The notes below the pieces were generated by a model. The model was not told the origin of the DNA. It ran no database searches and saw only the letters and a list, made by a program, of their open reading frames with translations. This document shows positions 22,325 through 37,203 of a stretch of 64,000 nucleotides of DNA, piece by piece (position 1 is the stretch's first letter; each line of letters starts with the position of its first letter). The DNA comes from Acanthosoma haemorrhoidale. Lineage: Eukaryota; Arthropoda; Insecta; Hemiptera; Acanthosomatidae. The DNA lies in assembly GCA_930367205.1 (NCBI GenBank), contig OV884011.1, positions 144,953,937 to 145,017,936 of the forward strand, given 5' to 3'. The position numbers and the translations under genes were made by a program.

Positions 22325-25300
22325 TTTCTTTCAAAACCCCGGACCGGTCTACAATAGGGAGAAACAATGCACCGAAACTAAACATCCGAACTAGCGACTA
22401 AATCAAATTAGAAGATAAGAAACATCAAGGCTATAAATCCGACAGCTGAAATTCTCCGTAAATAGGAAAATTTGTAATATTATCGCATATCAAGCCTGTT
22501 AGAAGTAAGATAATCTGTAAGCTTGTATTTATTGTATGACTGTGTGAATGCATTTATTTGTTATTAATATCCTGTGCCCAGGTTTTGGTCCGCCATCATG
22601 ACTGCATCTAGGTTTCGAGTACAATCTGGATAAAGTCATGGTGACTAGCCAGAAACAGCTGAGACATCAATTATTCAACATTTTCTGAAACACCGATGGA
22701 TCAACAGTCCAAAGAAAAATTCTTCTTTCAGAACCCCGGCCTAGTCTAGAGGAGGGCAGAACGATGCACCGAAAGTAAAAGGCCGAACTACCGACTAAAT
22801 CAAATTAGAAGAAAAGAAACACCAAGGCTATAATGCCGACAGCTGAGATTCTCTGTAAATAAGAAAATTTGTAATAGTATAGCTTTTCACGACTTTTTGA
22901 AGTAACAGGCTTTGTAAGCTTGTCTTTAAACCATGAGTTAACCGTGTTGCATGCATTTATGTGTTATTTATATCCTGTGCTCAGGTCCTGGCACATTTCC
23001 AGGTTCTGGTCCGCCATCATGACTGCATCCAGGTTTTGAGTACAATCTAGATGAAGTCATGATGACTAACCAGAACCAACTGAGACATCGAAGATTCAAC
23101 ATTCCCTGAGAACCTAATGGATCAAAAGCCCTAGAAAAGTATATCCAAGGCTGCAAAGGTAACAGTTGGGATTTCCTTTAAATAAGATAGTTTTTATAGT
23201 AGTCATGATGTTCTTTGCAGGTCTTGTAGATGTAAGAGAATTTCTTAGCTTGTCTTTAACGTGTAATTTTACAGTTCTGCATGAATTTATTCGTGTTTTA
23301 GCGGCATATCCCGTGCTTTTTAAGTCTGTTAGAAGTATGAGAATTTGCCTTGGATGCCATTCATTTTTAGAGGTCTTTTTTCGTTTTTAATATTTAGCCT
23401 TTTGTAGTTACACGGGTAAATGGATTTCTTCTACTATCTGTGCTTAATTTCACCCTTAGGATAAATAGTTGAGGTGTGAAATATCGTTAAAACTCTCAAA
23501 CCGGTTAAATAATCAGTTTCGAAGCACTGTGAATGTGATAAAAGTCAATTCATGAAAACGAAATATTTAAAAATGTTTTTCTGAAACACCAAAATTATGA
23601 AAATGTTCGTAAATATGTGGTAAATAATGGTAGATATATTTAAACCAAAAAAAATTAATTATTGTAATCCAAAATATTCCAGATGTTTATCTGGACACTC
23701 TAGTCTAGACGTCTGACCTTGCAATTTTTTCAAGAGAGTTGTATATCTGCATATTTTTAGACCTCAATCGTTTTTAATTATACAATTATAGATTCTCAAT
23801 AGCTTTATTCTATTTCCTGTAGCTTGGCTACATTTTATACATGTTATAATAAAAAAATAGCCATAGTAAAGACCTCAATCGTCCCGTATTCATGTACTAG
23901 TTGGGACAGGTTGTGTGGTGGTCTTAGTTACGGTCCGCAAATATAGATGCCCAAACGCTTTTACGCCACATTCCCAGTGTAAAGTGTGTCTTCTCTAGTT
24001 ATAGTATTCATTATCGGAGCGGCGTGTTGTGCAGATCAGTTCGGTTAGTTGAACATAAGAATCCAAATGCATTGCGTATGACTGTGTGACTTACTACTTG
24101 CCTATTTACGGTGTGAAAATCGGTTTCCATTCAATGTCGCTACATCTTATCAGGTATGTGAACATATTTATTTGGGTATTTCTAGTCTAGGTTTACAAAG
24201 TGAAATTAAATATGTGAGTTTTAACATGGATCATGCTAAAAGGTGTTTGTTGGAAATATGCTTACTCTCCATGTATGGTTGACAATTGCTGTAAATATGC
24301 AAATGTAATATATTAGTGATTTTCGCAGATGCATCTCTTCAGTTAACGGTGTGCGGTTATTTTTATTTTAAAAGTATATGAGCGGTTTTTTTTTTTGTTT
24401 GAATATATTAAAATAGTTTACTAATTCATACTAACTTTAAAATTCACGTAGCAATAATTTGTCGACTAAAAAAAAAATTGAGCAAATATTTGCTTATCTG
24501 CCTTCGAATCACAAGTATTAATAATTTGTTCGTTATTTACAATTTTAAAACGTGTAGAATGTGGTCCATGGAAGTTTGCAAATGAAATTCATATTATTAC
24601 TTATTTGTATTCAAGATAATATTTGTCTAAAACTGCTGGAACAAAGAAGGGAATATTTACATTCCAGGAGGGGATCTGTTGTATGATTAGCAGCAAAGCA
24701 GGCATTTTTTTAAAATTTCTGATTCCTGCTATGTCAAAATGTAATTAGTTTTCTTTGGTTTCCCTAGATAACCTTCATTTAGGAAACTCTTCAAATGATT
24801 GCTCCTAAACGTTGTATCCAATGTCTTGGCTATAGTATAATCCATGTTATTCTTGGCATGGTGGTGAATTTATTTTGGAGACTACAATAGTAGTTTCCTA
24901 AGTTGGTTTCTCCGGTGTCTATATTGGTCTGTTCTGTACACGGTTTTTGTCTTGTTGCGAGAAAATTCGATATTCTCTTCCATATGTAAACCGTATTTCT
25001 TTTAAGTGTGCTATTATTCGGAAAGGTTTATGTTTGTTATATTTTGTGGGATATATTGATTTAGCCATATGGGCTATCGGTTATTTTTTCTAACATGAGT
25101 AACTAGCCTCCTAGTTTTTGTTGGGTTTTCCTGCCTGGCTTGTGTTTTATTGCTTTCTCATAGCGAGATGTTTCCCGAGAATAATGGTCTCAGGTATGTT
25201 AGGGATCTTTCACTTATAGCCCGTCCGAGGTACAAAGACGACCCCAAACATTTTTCTTATTTTGTACACACCATTGTTACTAGTTGGTTTATAGGAACAG

Positions 25301-26044
25301 GTGTTCCCAAGATTATTTTTTGCACTAAAATAAATAATTAACTATAAGGAAACTGATACAGTTACTGTAGATTAGCTTTATCGGAGTGAAGGTGTGGGGT
25401 CAATTATATTAGGATCTACAAGTATAGATATAGGGATAACCAGAATTTAGCATAAATCGATTTAAATAATACCATTTAGGTTGGCTAACGCCCCTTTATA
25501 ATAAATATCATAACTCACCAGTTTAATTGTAAATCCAGGATTTTAGTACAATCTTGATGAAGTCATGATGACTAACAAGAACCAGCTGAGAGATGGAAGA
25601 TTCAAAATTTCCAAGACCTCAATAGATCAACCGCCCAAAGGAATATTCTTCTTTCAGAACTCCGACCCTGTCTAGAGGAGGCAAATCGACGCACTGAAAG
25701 AAAACGGCCAAACTAGCGACTAAAGCAAATAAGAAGAAATGCAGCACCAAGACTTTAATGCCGACAGCTGAAATTCTCCGTAAATATGAAAATGTGTAAT
25801 ACTATAGTATATCAAGCCTGTAAGAAGTAAGATACTTTGTTAGCTTGTATCAATCAAATGTCTGTGTTGCATGGATTAATTTGTTATTAATATCCTGTGT
25901 CCAGCACCTGGTCCACTATCATGACTATGTCATGGTTTTGAGTATAACCTGGATGAAGTCATGCTGACTAGCCAGAACCAACCGAGACATTGAAAATTCA
26001 ACATTTCTTTAGACAACAAAGGTTTAAAAGCCGAAAGAAAGATT
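22325..26044 (+). repeat. Tandem unit 7 (3720 bp)
   Basis: It opens with GGACCGG and ATGCACC like unit 1. It has CAGATCAGTT at the initiator-like site and GTGTTTGTTGG, ACTACAATAG and GTGTGCTATT further on. It ends with AGACAACAAAGGTTT, shared only with unit 9. CATCTAGG in subrepeat A is private. It marks the switch from GGATC to GGTTT at unit ends, which persists to the right edge. Confidence 0.98.
24134..25341 (+). CDS. Candidate two-exon small ORF, unit 7
   Basis: Exons 24134-24153 and 25164-25341. Unit-1 codons. The upstream initiator-like site reads TCAGTT in this copy. Confidence 0.33.
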
Positions 26045-29000
26045 TTTCTTTCAAAACCCCGGCCCGGTCTACAATAGGGAGCAACAATGCACCGAAACTA
26101 AACATCCGAACTAGCGACTAAATCAAATTAGAAGATAAGAAACATCAAGGCTATAAATCCGACAGCTGAAATTCTCCGTAAATAGGAAAATTTGTAATAT
26201 TATCGCATATCAAGCCTGTTAGAAGTAAGATAATCTGTAAGCTTGTATTTATTGTATGACTGTGTGAATGCATTTATTTGTTATTAATATCCTGTGCCCA
26301 GGTTTTGGTCCGCCATCATGACTGCATCCAGGTTTCGAGTACAATCTGGATAAAGTCATGGTGACTAGCCAGAAACAGCTGAGACATCAATTATTCAACA
26401 TTTTCTGAAACACCGATGGATCAACAGTCCAAAGAAAAATTCTTCTTTCAGAACCCCGGCCTAGTCTAGAGGAGGGCAGAACGATGCACCGAAAGTAAAA
26501 GGCCGAACTACCGACTAAATCAAATTAGAAGAAAAGAAACACCAAGGCTATAATGCCGACAGCTGAGATTCTCTGTAAATAAGAAAATTTGTAATAGTAT
26601 AGCTTTTCACGACTTTTTGAAGTAACAGGCTTTGTAAGCTTGTCTTTAAACCATGAGTTAACCGTGTTGCATGCATTTATGTGTTATTTATATCCTGTGC
26701 TCAGGTCCTGGCACATTTCCAGGTTCTGGTCCGCCATCATGACTGCATCCAGGTTTTGAGTACAATCTAGATGAAGTCATGATGACTAACCAGAACCAAC
26801 TGAGACATCGAAGATTCAACATTCCCTGAGAACCTAATGGATCAAAAGCCCTAGAAAAGTATATCCAAGGCTGCAAAGGTAACAGTTGGGATTTCCTTTA
26901 AATAAGATAGTTTTTATAGTAGTCATGATGTTCTTTGCAGGTCTTGTAGATGTAAGAGAATTTCTTAGCTTGTCTTTAACGTGTAATTTTACAGTTCTGC
27001 ATGAATTTATTCGTGTTTTAGCGGCATATCCCGTGCTTTTTAAGTCTGTTAGAAGTATGAGAATTTGCCTTGGATGCCATTCATTTTTAGAGGTCTTTTT
27101 TCGTTTTTAATATTTAGCCTTTTGTAGTTACACGGGTAAATGGATTTCTTCTACTATCTGTGCTTAATTTCACCCTTAGGATAAATAGTTGAGGTGTGAA
27201 ATATCGTTAAAACTCTCAAACCGGTTAAATAATCAGTTTCGAAGCACTGTGAATGTGATAAAAGTCAATTCATGAAAACGAAATATTTAAAAATGTTTTT
27301 CTGAAACACCAAAATTATGAAAATGTTCGTAAATATGTGGTAAATAATGGTAGATATATTTAAACCAAAAAAAATTAATTATTGTAATCCAAAATATTCC
27401 AGATGTTTATCTGGACACTCTAGTCTAGACGTCTGACCTTGCAATTTTTTCAAGAGAGTTGTATATCTGCATATTTTTAGACCTCAATCGTTTTTAATTA
27501 TACAATTATAGATTCTCAATAGCTTTATTCTATTTCCTGTAGCTTGGCTACATTTTATACATGTTATAATAAAAAAATAGCCATAGTAAAGACCTCAATC
27601 GTCCCGTATTCATGTACTAGTTGGGACAGGTTGTGTGGTGGTCTTAGTTACGGTCCGCAAATATAGATGCCCAAACGCTTTTACGCCACATTCCCAGTGT
27701 AAAGTGTGTCTTCTCTAGTTATAGTATTCATTATCGGAGCGGCGTGTTGTGCAGATCAGTTCGGTTAGTTGAACATAAGAATCCAAATGCATTGCGTATG
27801 ACTGTGTGACTTACTACTTGCCTATTTACGGTGTGAAAATCGGTTTCCATTCAATGTCGCTACATCTTATCAGGTATGTGAACATATTTATTTGGGTATT
27901 TCTAGTCTAGGTTTACAAAGTGAAATTAAATATGTGAGTTTTAACATGGATCATGCTAAAAGGTGTGTGTTGGAAATATGCTTACTCTCCATGTATGGTT
28001 GACAATTGCTGTAAATATGCAAATGTAATATATTAGTGATTTTCGCAGATGCATCTCTTCAGTTAACGGTGTGCGGTTATTTTTATTTTAAAAGTATATG
28101 AGCGGTTTTTTTTTTTGTTTGAATATATTAAAATAGTTTACTAATTCATACTAACTTTAAAATTCACGTAGCAATAATTTGTCGACTAAAAAAAAAATTG
28201 AGCAAATATTTGCTTATCTGCCTTCGAATCACAAGTATTAATAATTTGTTCGTTATTTACAATTTTAAAACGTGTAGAATGTGGTCCATGGAAGTTTGCA
28301 AATGAAATTCATATTATTACTTATTTGTATTCAAGATAATATTTGTCTAAAACTGCTGGAACAAAGAAGGGAATATTTACATTCCAGGAGGGGATCTGTT
28401 GTATGATTAGCAGCAAAGCAGGCATTTTTTTTAAATTTCTGATTCCTGCTATGTCAAAATGTAATTAGTTTTCTTTGGTTTCCCTAGATAACCTTCATTT
28501 AGGAAACTCTTCAAATGATTGCTCCTAAACGTTGTATCCAATGTCTTGGCTATAGTATAATCCATGTTATTCTTGGCATGGTGGTGAATTTATTTTGGAG
28601 ACTACCATAGTAGTTTCCTAAGTTGGTTTCTCCGGTGTCTATATTGGTCTGTTCTGTACACGGTTTTTGTCTTGTTGCGAGAAAATTCGATATTCTCTTC
28701 CATATGTAAACCGTATTTCTTTTAAGTGTGTTATTATTCGGAAAGGTTTATGTTTGTTATATTTTGTGGGATATATTGATTTAGCCATATGGGCTATCGG
28801 TTATTTTTTCTAACATGAGTAACTAGCCTCCTAGTTTTTGTTGGGTTTTCCTGCCTGGCTTGTGTTTTATTGCTTTCTCATAGCGAGATGTTTCCCGAGA
28901 ATAATGGCCTCAGGTATGTTAGGGATCTTTCACTTATAGCCCGACCGAGGTACAAAGACGACCCCAAACATTTTTCTTATTTTGTACACACCATTGTTAC

Positions 29001-29764
29001 TAGTTGGTTTATAGGAACAGGTGTTCCCAAGATTATTTTTTGCACTAAAATAAATAATTAACTATAAGGAAACTGATACAGTTACTGTAGATTAGCTTTA
29101 TCGGAGTGAAGGTGTGGGGTCAATTATATTAGGATCTACAAGTATAGATATAGGGATAACCAGAATTTAGCATAAATCGATTTAAATAATACCATTTAGG
29201 TTGGCTAACGCCCCTTTATAATAAATATCATAACTCACCAGTTTAATTGTAAATCCAGGATTTTAGTACAATCTTGATGAAGTCATGATGACTAACAAGA
29301 ACCAGCTGAGAGATGGAAGATTCAAAATTTCCAAGACCTCAATAGATCAACCGCCCAAAGGAATATTCTTCTTTCAGAACTCCGACCCTGTCTAGAGGAG
29401 GCAAATCGACGCACTGAAAGAAAACGGCCAAACTAGCGACTAAAGCAAATAAGAAGAAATGCAGCACCAAGACTTTAATGCCGACAGCTGAAATTCTCCG
29501 TAAATATGAAAATGTGTAATACTATAGTATATCAAGCCTGTAAGAAGTAAGATACTTTGTTAGCTTGTATCAATCAAATGTCTGTGTTGCATGGATTAAT
29601 TTGTTATTAATATCCTGTGTCCAGCACCTGGTCCACTATCATGACTATGTCATGGTTTTGAGTATAACCTGGATGAAGTCATGCTGACTAGCCAGAACCA
29701 ACCGAGACATTGAAAATTCAACATTTCTTCAGACCACAAAGGTTTAAAAGCCGAAAGAAAGATT
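26045..29764 (+). repeat. Tandem unit 8 (3720 bp)
   Basis: First unit with GGGAGCAACAATGC at its start, a form kept by later units. It has CAGATCAGTT, ACTACCATAG, an 8-T run followed by AAATT near 28428, and the unit end CTTCAGACCAC, shared with units 10 and 12. Confidence 0.98.
27854..29061 (+). CDS. Candidate two-exon small ORF, unit 8
   Basis: Exons 27854-27873 and 28884-29061. Gly15 GGC and Arg27 CGA with Lys56 AAG, a combination of the unit-1 and unit-2 forms that points to exchange within the exon. TCAGTT upstream. Confidence 0.33.
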
Positions 29765-32700
29765 TTTCTTTCAAAACCCCGGCCCGGTCTACAATAGGGA
29801 GCAACAATGCACCGAAACTAAACATCCGAACTAGCGACTAAATCAAATTAGAAGATAAGAAACATCAAGGCTATAAATCCGACAGCTGAAATTCTCCGTA
29901 AATAGGAAAATTTGTAATATTATCGCATATCAAGCCTGTTAGAAGTAAGATAATCTGTAAGCTTGTATTTATTGTATGACTGTGTGAATGCATTTATTTG
30001 TTATTAATATCCTGTGCCCAGGTTTTGGTCCGCCATCATGACTGCATCCAGGTTTCGAGTACAATCTGGATAAAGTCATGGTGACTAGCCAGAAACAGCT
30101 GAGACATCAATTATTCAACATTTTCTGAAACACCGATGGATCAACAGTCCAAAGAAAAATTCTTCTTTCAGAACCCCGGCCTAGTCTAGAGGAGGGCAGA
30201 ACGATGCACCGAAAGTAAAAGGCCGAACTACCGACTAAATCAAATTAGAAGAAAAGAAACACCAAGGCTATAATGCCGACAGCTGAGATTCTCTGTAAAT
30301 AAGAAAATTTGTAATAGTATAGCTTTTCACGACTTTTTGAAGTAACAGGCTTTGTAAGCTTGTCTTTAAACCATGAGTTAACCGTGTTGCATGCATTTAT
30401 GTGTTATTTATATCCTGTGCTCAGGTCCTGGCACATTTCCAGGTTCTGGTCCGCCATCATGACTGCATCCAGGTTTTGAGTACAATCTAGATGAAGTCAT
30501 GATGACTAACCAGAACCAACTGAGACATCGAAGATTCAACATTCCCTGAGAACCTAATGGATCAAAAGCCCTAGAAAAGTATATCCAAGGCTGCAAAGGT
30601 AACAGTTGGGATTTCCTTTAAATAAGATAGTTTTTATAGTAGTCATGATGTTCTTTGCAGGTCTTGTAGATGTAAGAGAATTTCTTAGCTTGTCTTTAAC
30701 GTGTAATTTTACAGTTCTGCATGAATTTATTCGTGTTTTAGCGGCATATCCCGTGCTTTTTAAGTCTGTTAGAAGTATGAGAATTTGCCTTGGATGCCAT
30801 TCATTTTTAGAGGTCTTTTTTCGTTTTTAATATTTAGCCTTTTGTAGTTACACGGGTAAATGGATTTCTTCTACTATCTGTGCTTAATTTCACCCTTAGG
30901 ATAAATAGTTGAGGTGTGAAATATCGTTAAAACTCTCAAACCGGTTAAATAATCAGTTTCGAAGCACTGTGAATGTGATAAAAGTCAATTCATGAAAACG
31001 AAATATTTAAAAATGTTTTTCTGAAACACCAAAATTATGAAAATGTTCGTAAATATGTGGTAAATAATGGTAGATATATTTAAACCAAAAAAAATTAATT
31101 ATTGTAATCCAAAATATTCCAGATGTTTATCTGGACACTCTAGTCTAGACGTCTGACCTTGCAATTTTTTCAAGAGAGTTGTATATCTGCATATTTTTAG
31201 ACCTCAATCGTTTTTAATTATACAATTATAGATTCTCAATAGCTTTATTCTATTTCCTGTAGCTTGGCTACATTTTATACATGTTATAATAAAAAAATAG
31301 CCATAGTAAAGACCTCAATCGTCCCGTATTCATGTACTAGTTGGGACAGGTTGTGTGGTGGTCTTAGTTACGGTCCACAAATATAGATGCCCAAACGCTT
31401 TTACGCCACATTCCCAGTGTAAAGTGTGTCTTCTCTAGTTATAGTATTCATTATCGGAGCGGCGTGTTGTGCAGATAAGTTCGGTTAGTTGAACATAAGA
31501 ATCCAAATGCATTGCGTATGACTGTGTGACTTACTACTTGCCTATTTACGGTGTGAAAATCGGTTTCCATTCAATGTCGCTACATCTTATCAGGTATGTG
31601 AACATATTTATTTGGGTATTTCTAGTCTAGGTTTACAAAGTGAAATTAAATATGTGAGTTTTAACATGGATCATGCTAAAAGGTGTTTGTTGGAAATATG
31701 CTTACTCTCCATGTATGGTTGACAATTGCTGTAAATATGCAAATGTAATATATTAGTGATTTTCGCAGATGCATCTCTTCAGTTAACGGTGTGCGGTTAT
31801 TTTTATTTTAAAAGTATATGAGCGGTTTTTTTTTTTGTTTGAATATATTAAAATAGTTTACTAATTCATACTAACTTTAAAATTCACGTAGCAATAATTT
31901 GTCGACTAAAAAAAAAATTGAGCAAATATTTGCTTATCTGCCTTCGAATCACAAGTATTAATAATTTGTTCGTTATTTACAATTTTAAAACGTGTAGAAT
32001 GTGGTCCATGGAAGTTTGCAAATGAAATTCATATTATTACTTATTTGTATTCAAGATAATATTTGTCTAAAACTGCTGGAACAAAGAAGGGAATATTTAC
32101 ATTCCAGGAGGGGATCTGTTGTATGATTAGCAGCAAAGCAGGCATTTTTTTAAAATTTCTGATTCCTGCTATGTCAAAATGTAATTAGTTTTCTTTGGTT
32201 TCCCTAGATAACCTTCATTTAGGAAACTCTTCAAATGATTGCTCCTAAACGTTGTATCCAATGTCTTGGCTATAGTATAATCCATGTTATTCTTGGCATG
32301 GTGGTGAATTTATTTTGGAGACTACAATAGTAGTTTCCTAAGTTGGTTTCTCCGGTGTCTATATTGGTCTGTTCTGTACACGGTTTTTGTCTTGTTGCGA
32401 GAAAATTCGATATTCTCTTCCATATGTAAACCGTATTTCTTTTAAGTGTGCTATTATTCGGAAAGGTTTATGTTTGTTATATTTTGTGGGATATATTGAT
32501 TTAGCCATATGGGCTATCGGTTATTTTTTCTAACATGAGTAACTAGCCTCCTAGTTTTTGTTGGGTTTTCCTGCCTGGCTTGTGTTTTATTGCTTTCTCA
32601 TAGCGAGATGTTTCCCGAGAATAATGGTCTCAGGTATGTTAGGGATCTTTCACTTATAGCCCGTCCGAGGTACAAAGACGACCCCAAACATTTTTCTTAT

Positions 32701-33484
32701 TTTGTACACACCATTGTTACTAGTTGGTTTATAGGAACAGGTGTTCCCAAGATTATTTTTTGCACTAAAATAAATAATTAACTATAAGGAAACTGATACA
32801 GTTACTGTAGATTAGCTTTATCGGAGTGAAGGTGTGGGGTCAATTATATTAGGATCTACAAGTATAGATATAGGGATAACCAGAATTTAGCATAAATCGA
32901 TTTAAATAATACCATTTAGGTTGGCTAACGCCCCTTTATAATAAATATCATAACTCACCAGTTTAATTGTAAATCCAGGATTTTAGTACAATCTTGATGA
33001 AGTCATGATGACTAACAAGAACCAGCTGAGAGATGGAAGATTCAAAATTTCCAAGACCTCAATAGATCAACCGCCCAAAGGAATATTCTTCTTTCAGAAC
33101 TCCGACCCTGTCTAGAGGAGGCAAATCGACGCACTGAAAGAAAACGGCCAAACTAGCGACTAAAGCAAATAAGAAGAAATGCAGCACCAAGACTTTAATG
33201 CCGACAGCTGAAATTCTCCGTAAATATGAAAATGTGTAATACTATAGTATATCAAGCCTGTAAGAAGTAAGATACTTTGTTAGCTTGTATCAATCAAATG
33301 TCTGTGTTGCATGGATTAATTTGTTATTAATATCCTGTGTCCAGCACCTGGTCCACTATCATGACTATGTCATGGTTTTGAGTATAACCTGGATGAAGTC
33401 ATGCTGACTAGCCAGAACCAACCGAGACATTGAAAATTCAACATTTCTTTAGACAACAAAGGTTTAAAAGCCGAAAGAAAGATT
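29765..33484 (+). repeat. Tandem unit 9 (3720 bp), mosaic
   Basis: The left part resembles units 14-16 (GGTCCACAAAT, CAGATAAGTT, GTGTTTGTTGG). The right part matches unit 7 (ACTACAATAG, GTGTGCTATT, GGTCTC, end AGACAACAAAGGTTT). It is a good candidate for gene conversion or an exchange junction. Confidence 0.97.
31574..32781 (+). CDS. Candidate two-exon small ORF, unit 9
   Basis: Exons 31574-31593 and 32604-32781. Unit-1 codons. Upstream initiator-like site in the ATAAGTT form, unlike units 7, 8 and 10. Confidence 0.33.
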
Positions 33485-36400
33485 TTTCTTTCAAAACCCC
33501 GGCCCGGTCTACAATAGGGAGCAACAATGCACCGAAACTAAACATCCGAACTAGCGACTAAATCAAATTAGAAGATAAGAAACATCAAGGCTATAAATCC
33601 GACAGCTGAAATTCTCCGTAAATAGGAAAATTTGTAATATTATCGCATATCAAGCCTGTTAGAAGTAAGATAATCTGTAAGCTTGTATTTATTGTATGAC
33701 TGTGTGAATGCATTTATTTGTTATTAATATCCTGTGCCCAGGTTTTGGTCCGCCATCATGACTGCATCCAGGTTTCGAGTACAATCTGGATAAAGTCATG
33801 GTGACTAGCCAGAAACAGCTGAGACATCAATTATTCAACATTTTCTGAAACACCGATGGATCAACAGTCCAAAGAAAAATTCTTCTTTCAGAACCCCGGC
33901 CTAGTCTAGAGGAGGGCAGAACGATGCACCGAAAGTAAAAGGCCGAACTACCGACTAAATCAAATTAGAAGAAAAGAAACACCAAGGCTATAATGCCGAC
34001 AGCTGAGATTCTCTGTAAATAAGAAAATTTGTAATAGTATAGCTTTTCACGACTTTTTGAAGTAACAGGCTTTGTAAGCTTGTCTTTAAACCATGAGTTA
34101 ACCGTGTTGCATGCATTTATGTGTTATTTATATCCTGTGCTCAGGTCCTGGCACATTTCCAGGTTCTGGTCCGCCATCATGACTGCATCCAGGTTTTGAG
34201 TACAATCTAGATGAAGTCATGATGACTAACCAGAACCAACTGAGACATCGAAGATTCAACATTCCCTGAGAACCTAATGGATCAAAAGCCCTAGAAAAGT
34301 ATATCCAAGGCTGCAAAGGTAACAGTTGGGATTTCCTTTAAATAAGATAGTTTTTATAGTAGTCATGATGTTCTTTGCAGGTCTTGTAGATGTAAGAGAA
34401 TTTCTTAGCTTGTCTTTAACGTGTAATTTTACAGTTCTGCATGAATTTATTCGTGTTTTAGCGGCATATCCCGTGCTTTTTAAGTCTGTTAGAAGTATGA
34501 GAATTTGCCTTGGATGCCATTCATTTTTAGAGGTCTTTTTTCGTTTTTAATATTTAGCCTTTTGTAGTTACACGGGTAAATGGATTTCTTCTACTATCTG
34601 TGCTTAATTTCACCCTTAGGATAAATAGTTGAGGTGTGAAATATCGTTAAAACTCTCAAACCGGTTAAATAATCAGTTTCGAAGCACTGTGAATGTGATA
34701 AAAGTCAATTCATGAAAACGAAATATTTAAAAATGTTTTTCTGAAACACCAAAATTATGAAAATGTTCGTAAATATGTGGTAAATAATGGTAGATATATT
34801 TAAACCAAAAAAAATTAATTATTGTAATCCAAAATATTCCAGATGTTTATCTGGACACTCTAGTCTAGACGTCTGACCTTGCAATTTTTTCAAGAGAGTT
34901 GTATATCTGCATATTTTTAGACCTCAATCGTTTTTAATTATACAATTATAGATTCTCAATAGCTTTATTCTATTTCCTGTAGCTTGGCTACATTTTATAC
35001 ATGTTATAATAAAAAAATAGCCATAGTAAAGACCTCAATCGTCCCGTATTCATGTACTAGTTGGGACAGGTTGTGTGGTGGTCTTAGTTACGGTCCGCAA
35101 ATATAGATGCCCAAACGCTTTTACGCCACATTCCCAGTGTAAAGTGTGTCTTCTCTAGTTATAGTATTCATTATCGGAGCGGCGTGTTGTGCAGATCAGT
35201 TCGGTTAGTTGAACATAAGAATCCAAATGCATTGCGTATGACTGTGTGACTTACTACTTGCCTATTTACGGTGTGAAAATCGGTTTCCATTCAATGTCGC
35301 TACATCTTATCAGGTATGTGAACATATTTATTTGGGTATTTCTAGTCTAGGTTTACAAAGTGAAATTAAATATGTGAGTTTTAACATGGATCATGCTAAA
35401 AGGTGTGTGTTGGAAATATGCTTACTCTCCATGTATGGTTGACAATTGCTGTAAATATGCAAATGTAATATATTAGTGATTTTCGCAGATGCATCTCTTC
35501 AGTTAACGGTGTGCGGTTATTTTTATTTTAAAAGTATATGAGCGGTTTTTTTTTTTGTTTGAATATATTAAAATAGTTTACTAATTCATACTAACTTTAA
35601 AATTCACGTAGCAATAATTTGTCGACTAAAAAAAAATTGAGCAAATATTTGCTTATCTGCCTTCGAATCACAAGTATTAATAATTTGTTCGTTATTTACA
35701 ATTTTAAAACGTGTAGAATGTGGTCCATGGAAGTTTGCAAATGAAATTCATATTATTACTTATTTGTATTCAAGATAATATTTGTCTAAAACTGCTGGAA
35801 CAAAGAAGGGAATATTTACATTCCAGGAGGGGATCTGTTGTATGATTAGCAGCAAAGCAGGCATTTTTTTAAAATTTCTGATTCCTGCTATGTCAAAATG
35901 TAATTAGTTTTCTTTGGTTTCCCTAGATAACCTTCATTTAGGAAACTCTTCAAATGATTGCTCCTAAACGTTGTATCCAATGTCTTGGCTATAGTATAAT
36001 CCATGTTATTCTTGGCATGGTGGTGAATTTATTTTGGAGACTACCATAGTAGTTTCCTAAGTTGGTTTCTCCGGTGTCTATATTGGTCTGTTCTGTACAC
36101 GGTTTTTGTCTTGTTGCGAGAAAATTCGATATTCTCTTCCATATGTAAACCGTATTTCTTTTAAGTGTGTTATTATTCGGAAAGGTTTATGTTTGTTATA
36201 TTTTGTGGGATATATTGATTTAGCCATATGGGCTATCGGTTATTTTTTCTAACATGAGTAACTAGCCTCCTAGTTTTTGTTGGGTTTTCCTGCCTGGCTT
36301 GTGTTTTATTGCTTTCTCATAGCGAGATGTTTCCCGAGAATAATGGCCTCAGGTATGTTAGGGATCTTTCACTTATAGCCCGACCGAGGTACAAAGACGA

Positions 36401-37203
36401 CCCCAAACATTTTTCTTATTTTGTACACACCATTGTTACTAGTTGGTTTATAGGAACAGGTGTTCCCAAGATTATTTTTTGCACTAAAATAAATAATTAA
36501 CTATAAGGAAACTGATACAGTTACTGTAGATTAGCTTTATCGGAGTGAAGGTGTGGGGTCAATTATATTAGGATCTACAAGTATAGATATAGGGATAACC
36601 AGAATTTAGCATAAATCGATTTAAATAATACCATTTAGGTTGGCTAACGCCCCTTTATAATAAATATCATAACTCACCAGTTTAATTGTAAATCCAGGAT
36701 TTTAGTACAATCTTGATGAAGTCATGATGACTAACAAGAACCAGCTGAGAGATGGAAGATTCAAAATTTCCAAGACCTCAATAGATCAACCGCCCAAAGG
36801 AATATTCTTCTTTCAGAACTCCGACCCTGTCTAGAGGAGGCAAATCGACGCACTGAAAGAAAACGGCCAAACTAGCGACTAAAGCAAATAAGAAGAAATG
36901 CAGCACCAAGACTTTAATGCCGACAGCTGAAATTCTCCGTAAATATGAAAATGTGTAATACTATAGTATATCAAGCCTGTAAGAAGTAAGATACTTTGTT
37001 AGCTTGTATCAATCAAATGTCTGTGTTGCATGGATTAATTTGTTATTAATATCCTGTGTCCAGCACCTGGTCCACTATCATGACTATGTCATGGTTTTGA
37101 GTATAACCTGGATGAAGTCATGCTGACTAGCCAGAACCAACCGAGACATTGAAAATTCAACATTTCTTCAGACCACAAAGGTTTAAAAGCCGAAAGAAAG
37201 ATT
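33485..37203 (+). repeat. Tandem unit 10 (3719 bp)
   Basis: One A shorter in the A run after GTCGACT (9 A instead of 10, near 35628). It shares CAGATCAGTT and the CTTCAGACCAC end with unit 8, which gives an alternating 7/8, 9/10 pattern. Confidence 0.98.
35294..36500 (+). CDS. Candidate two-exon small ORF, unit 10
   Basis: Exons 35294-35313 and 36323-36500. Codons as in unit 8. The intron is one A shorter. Confidence 0.33.
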
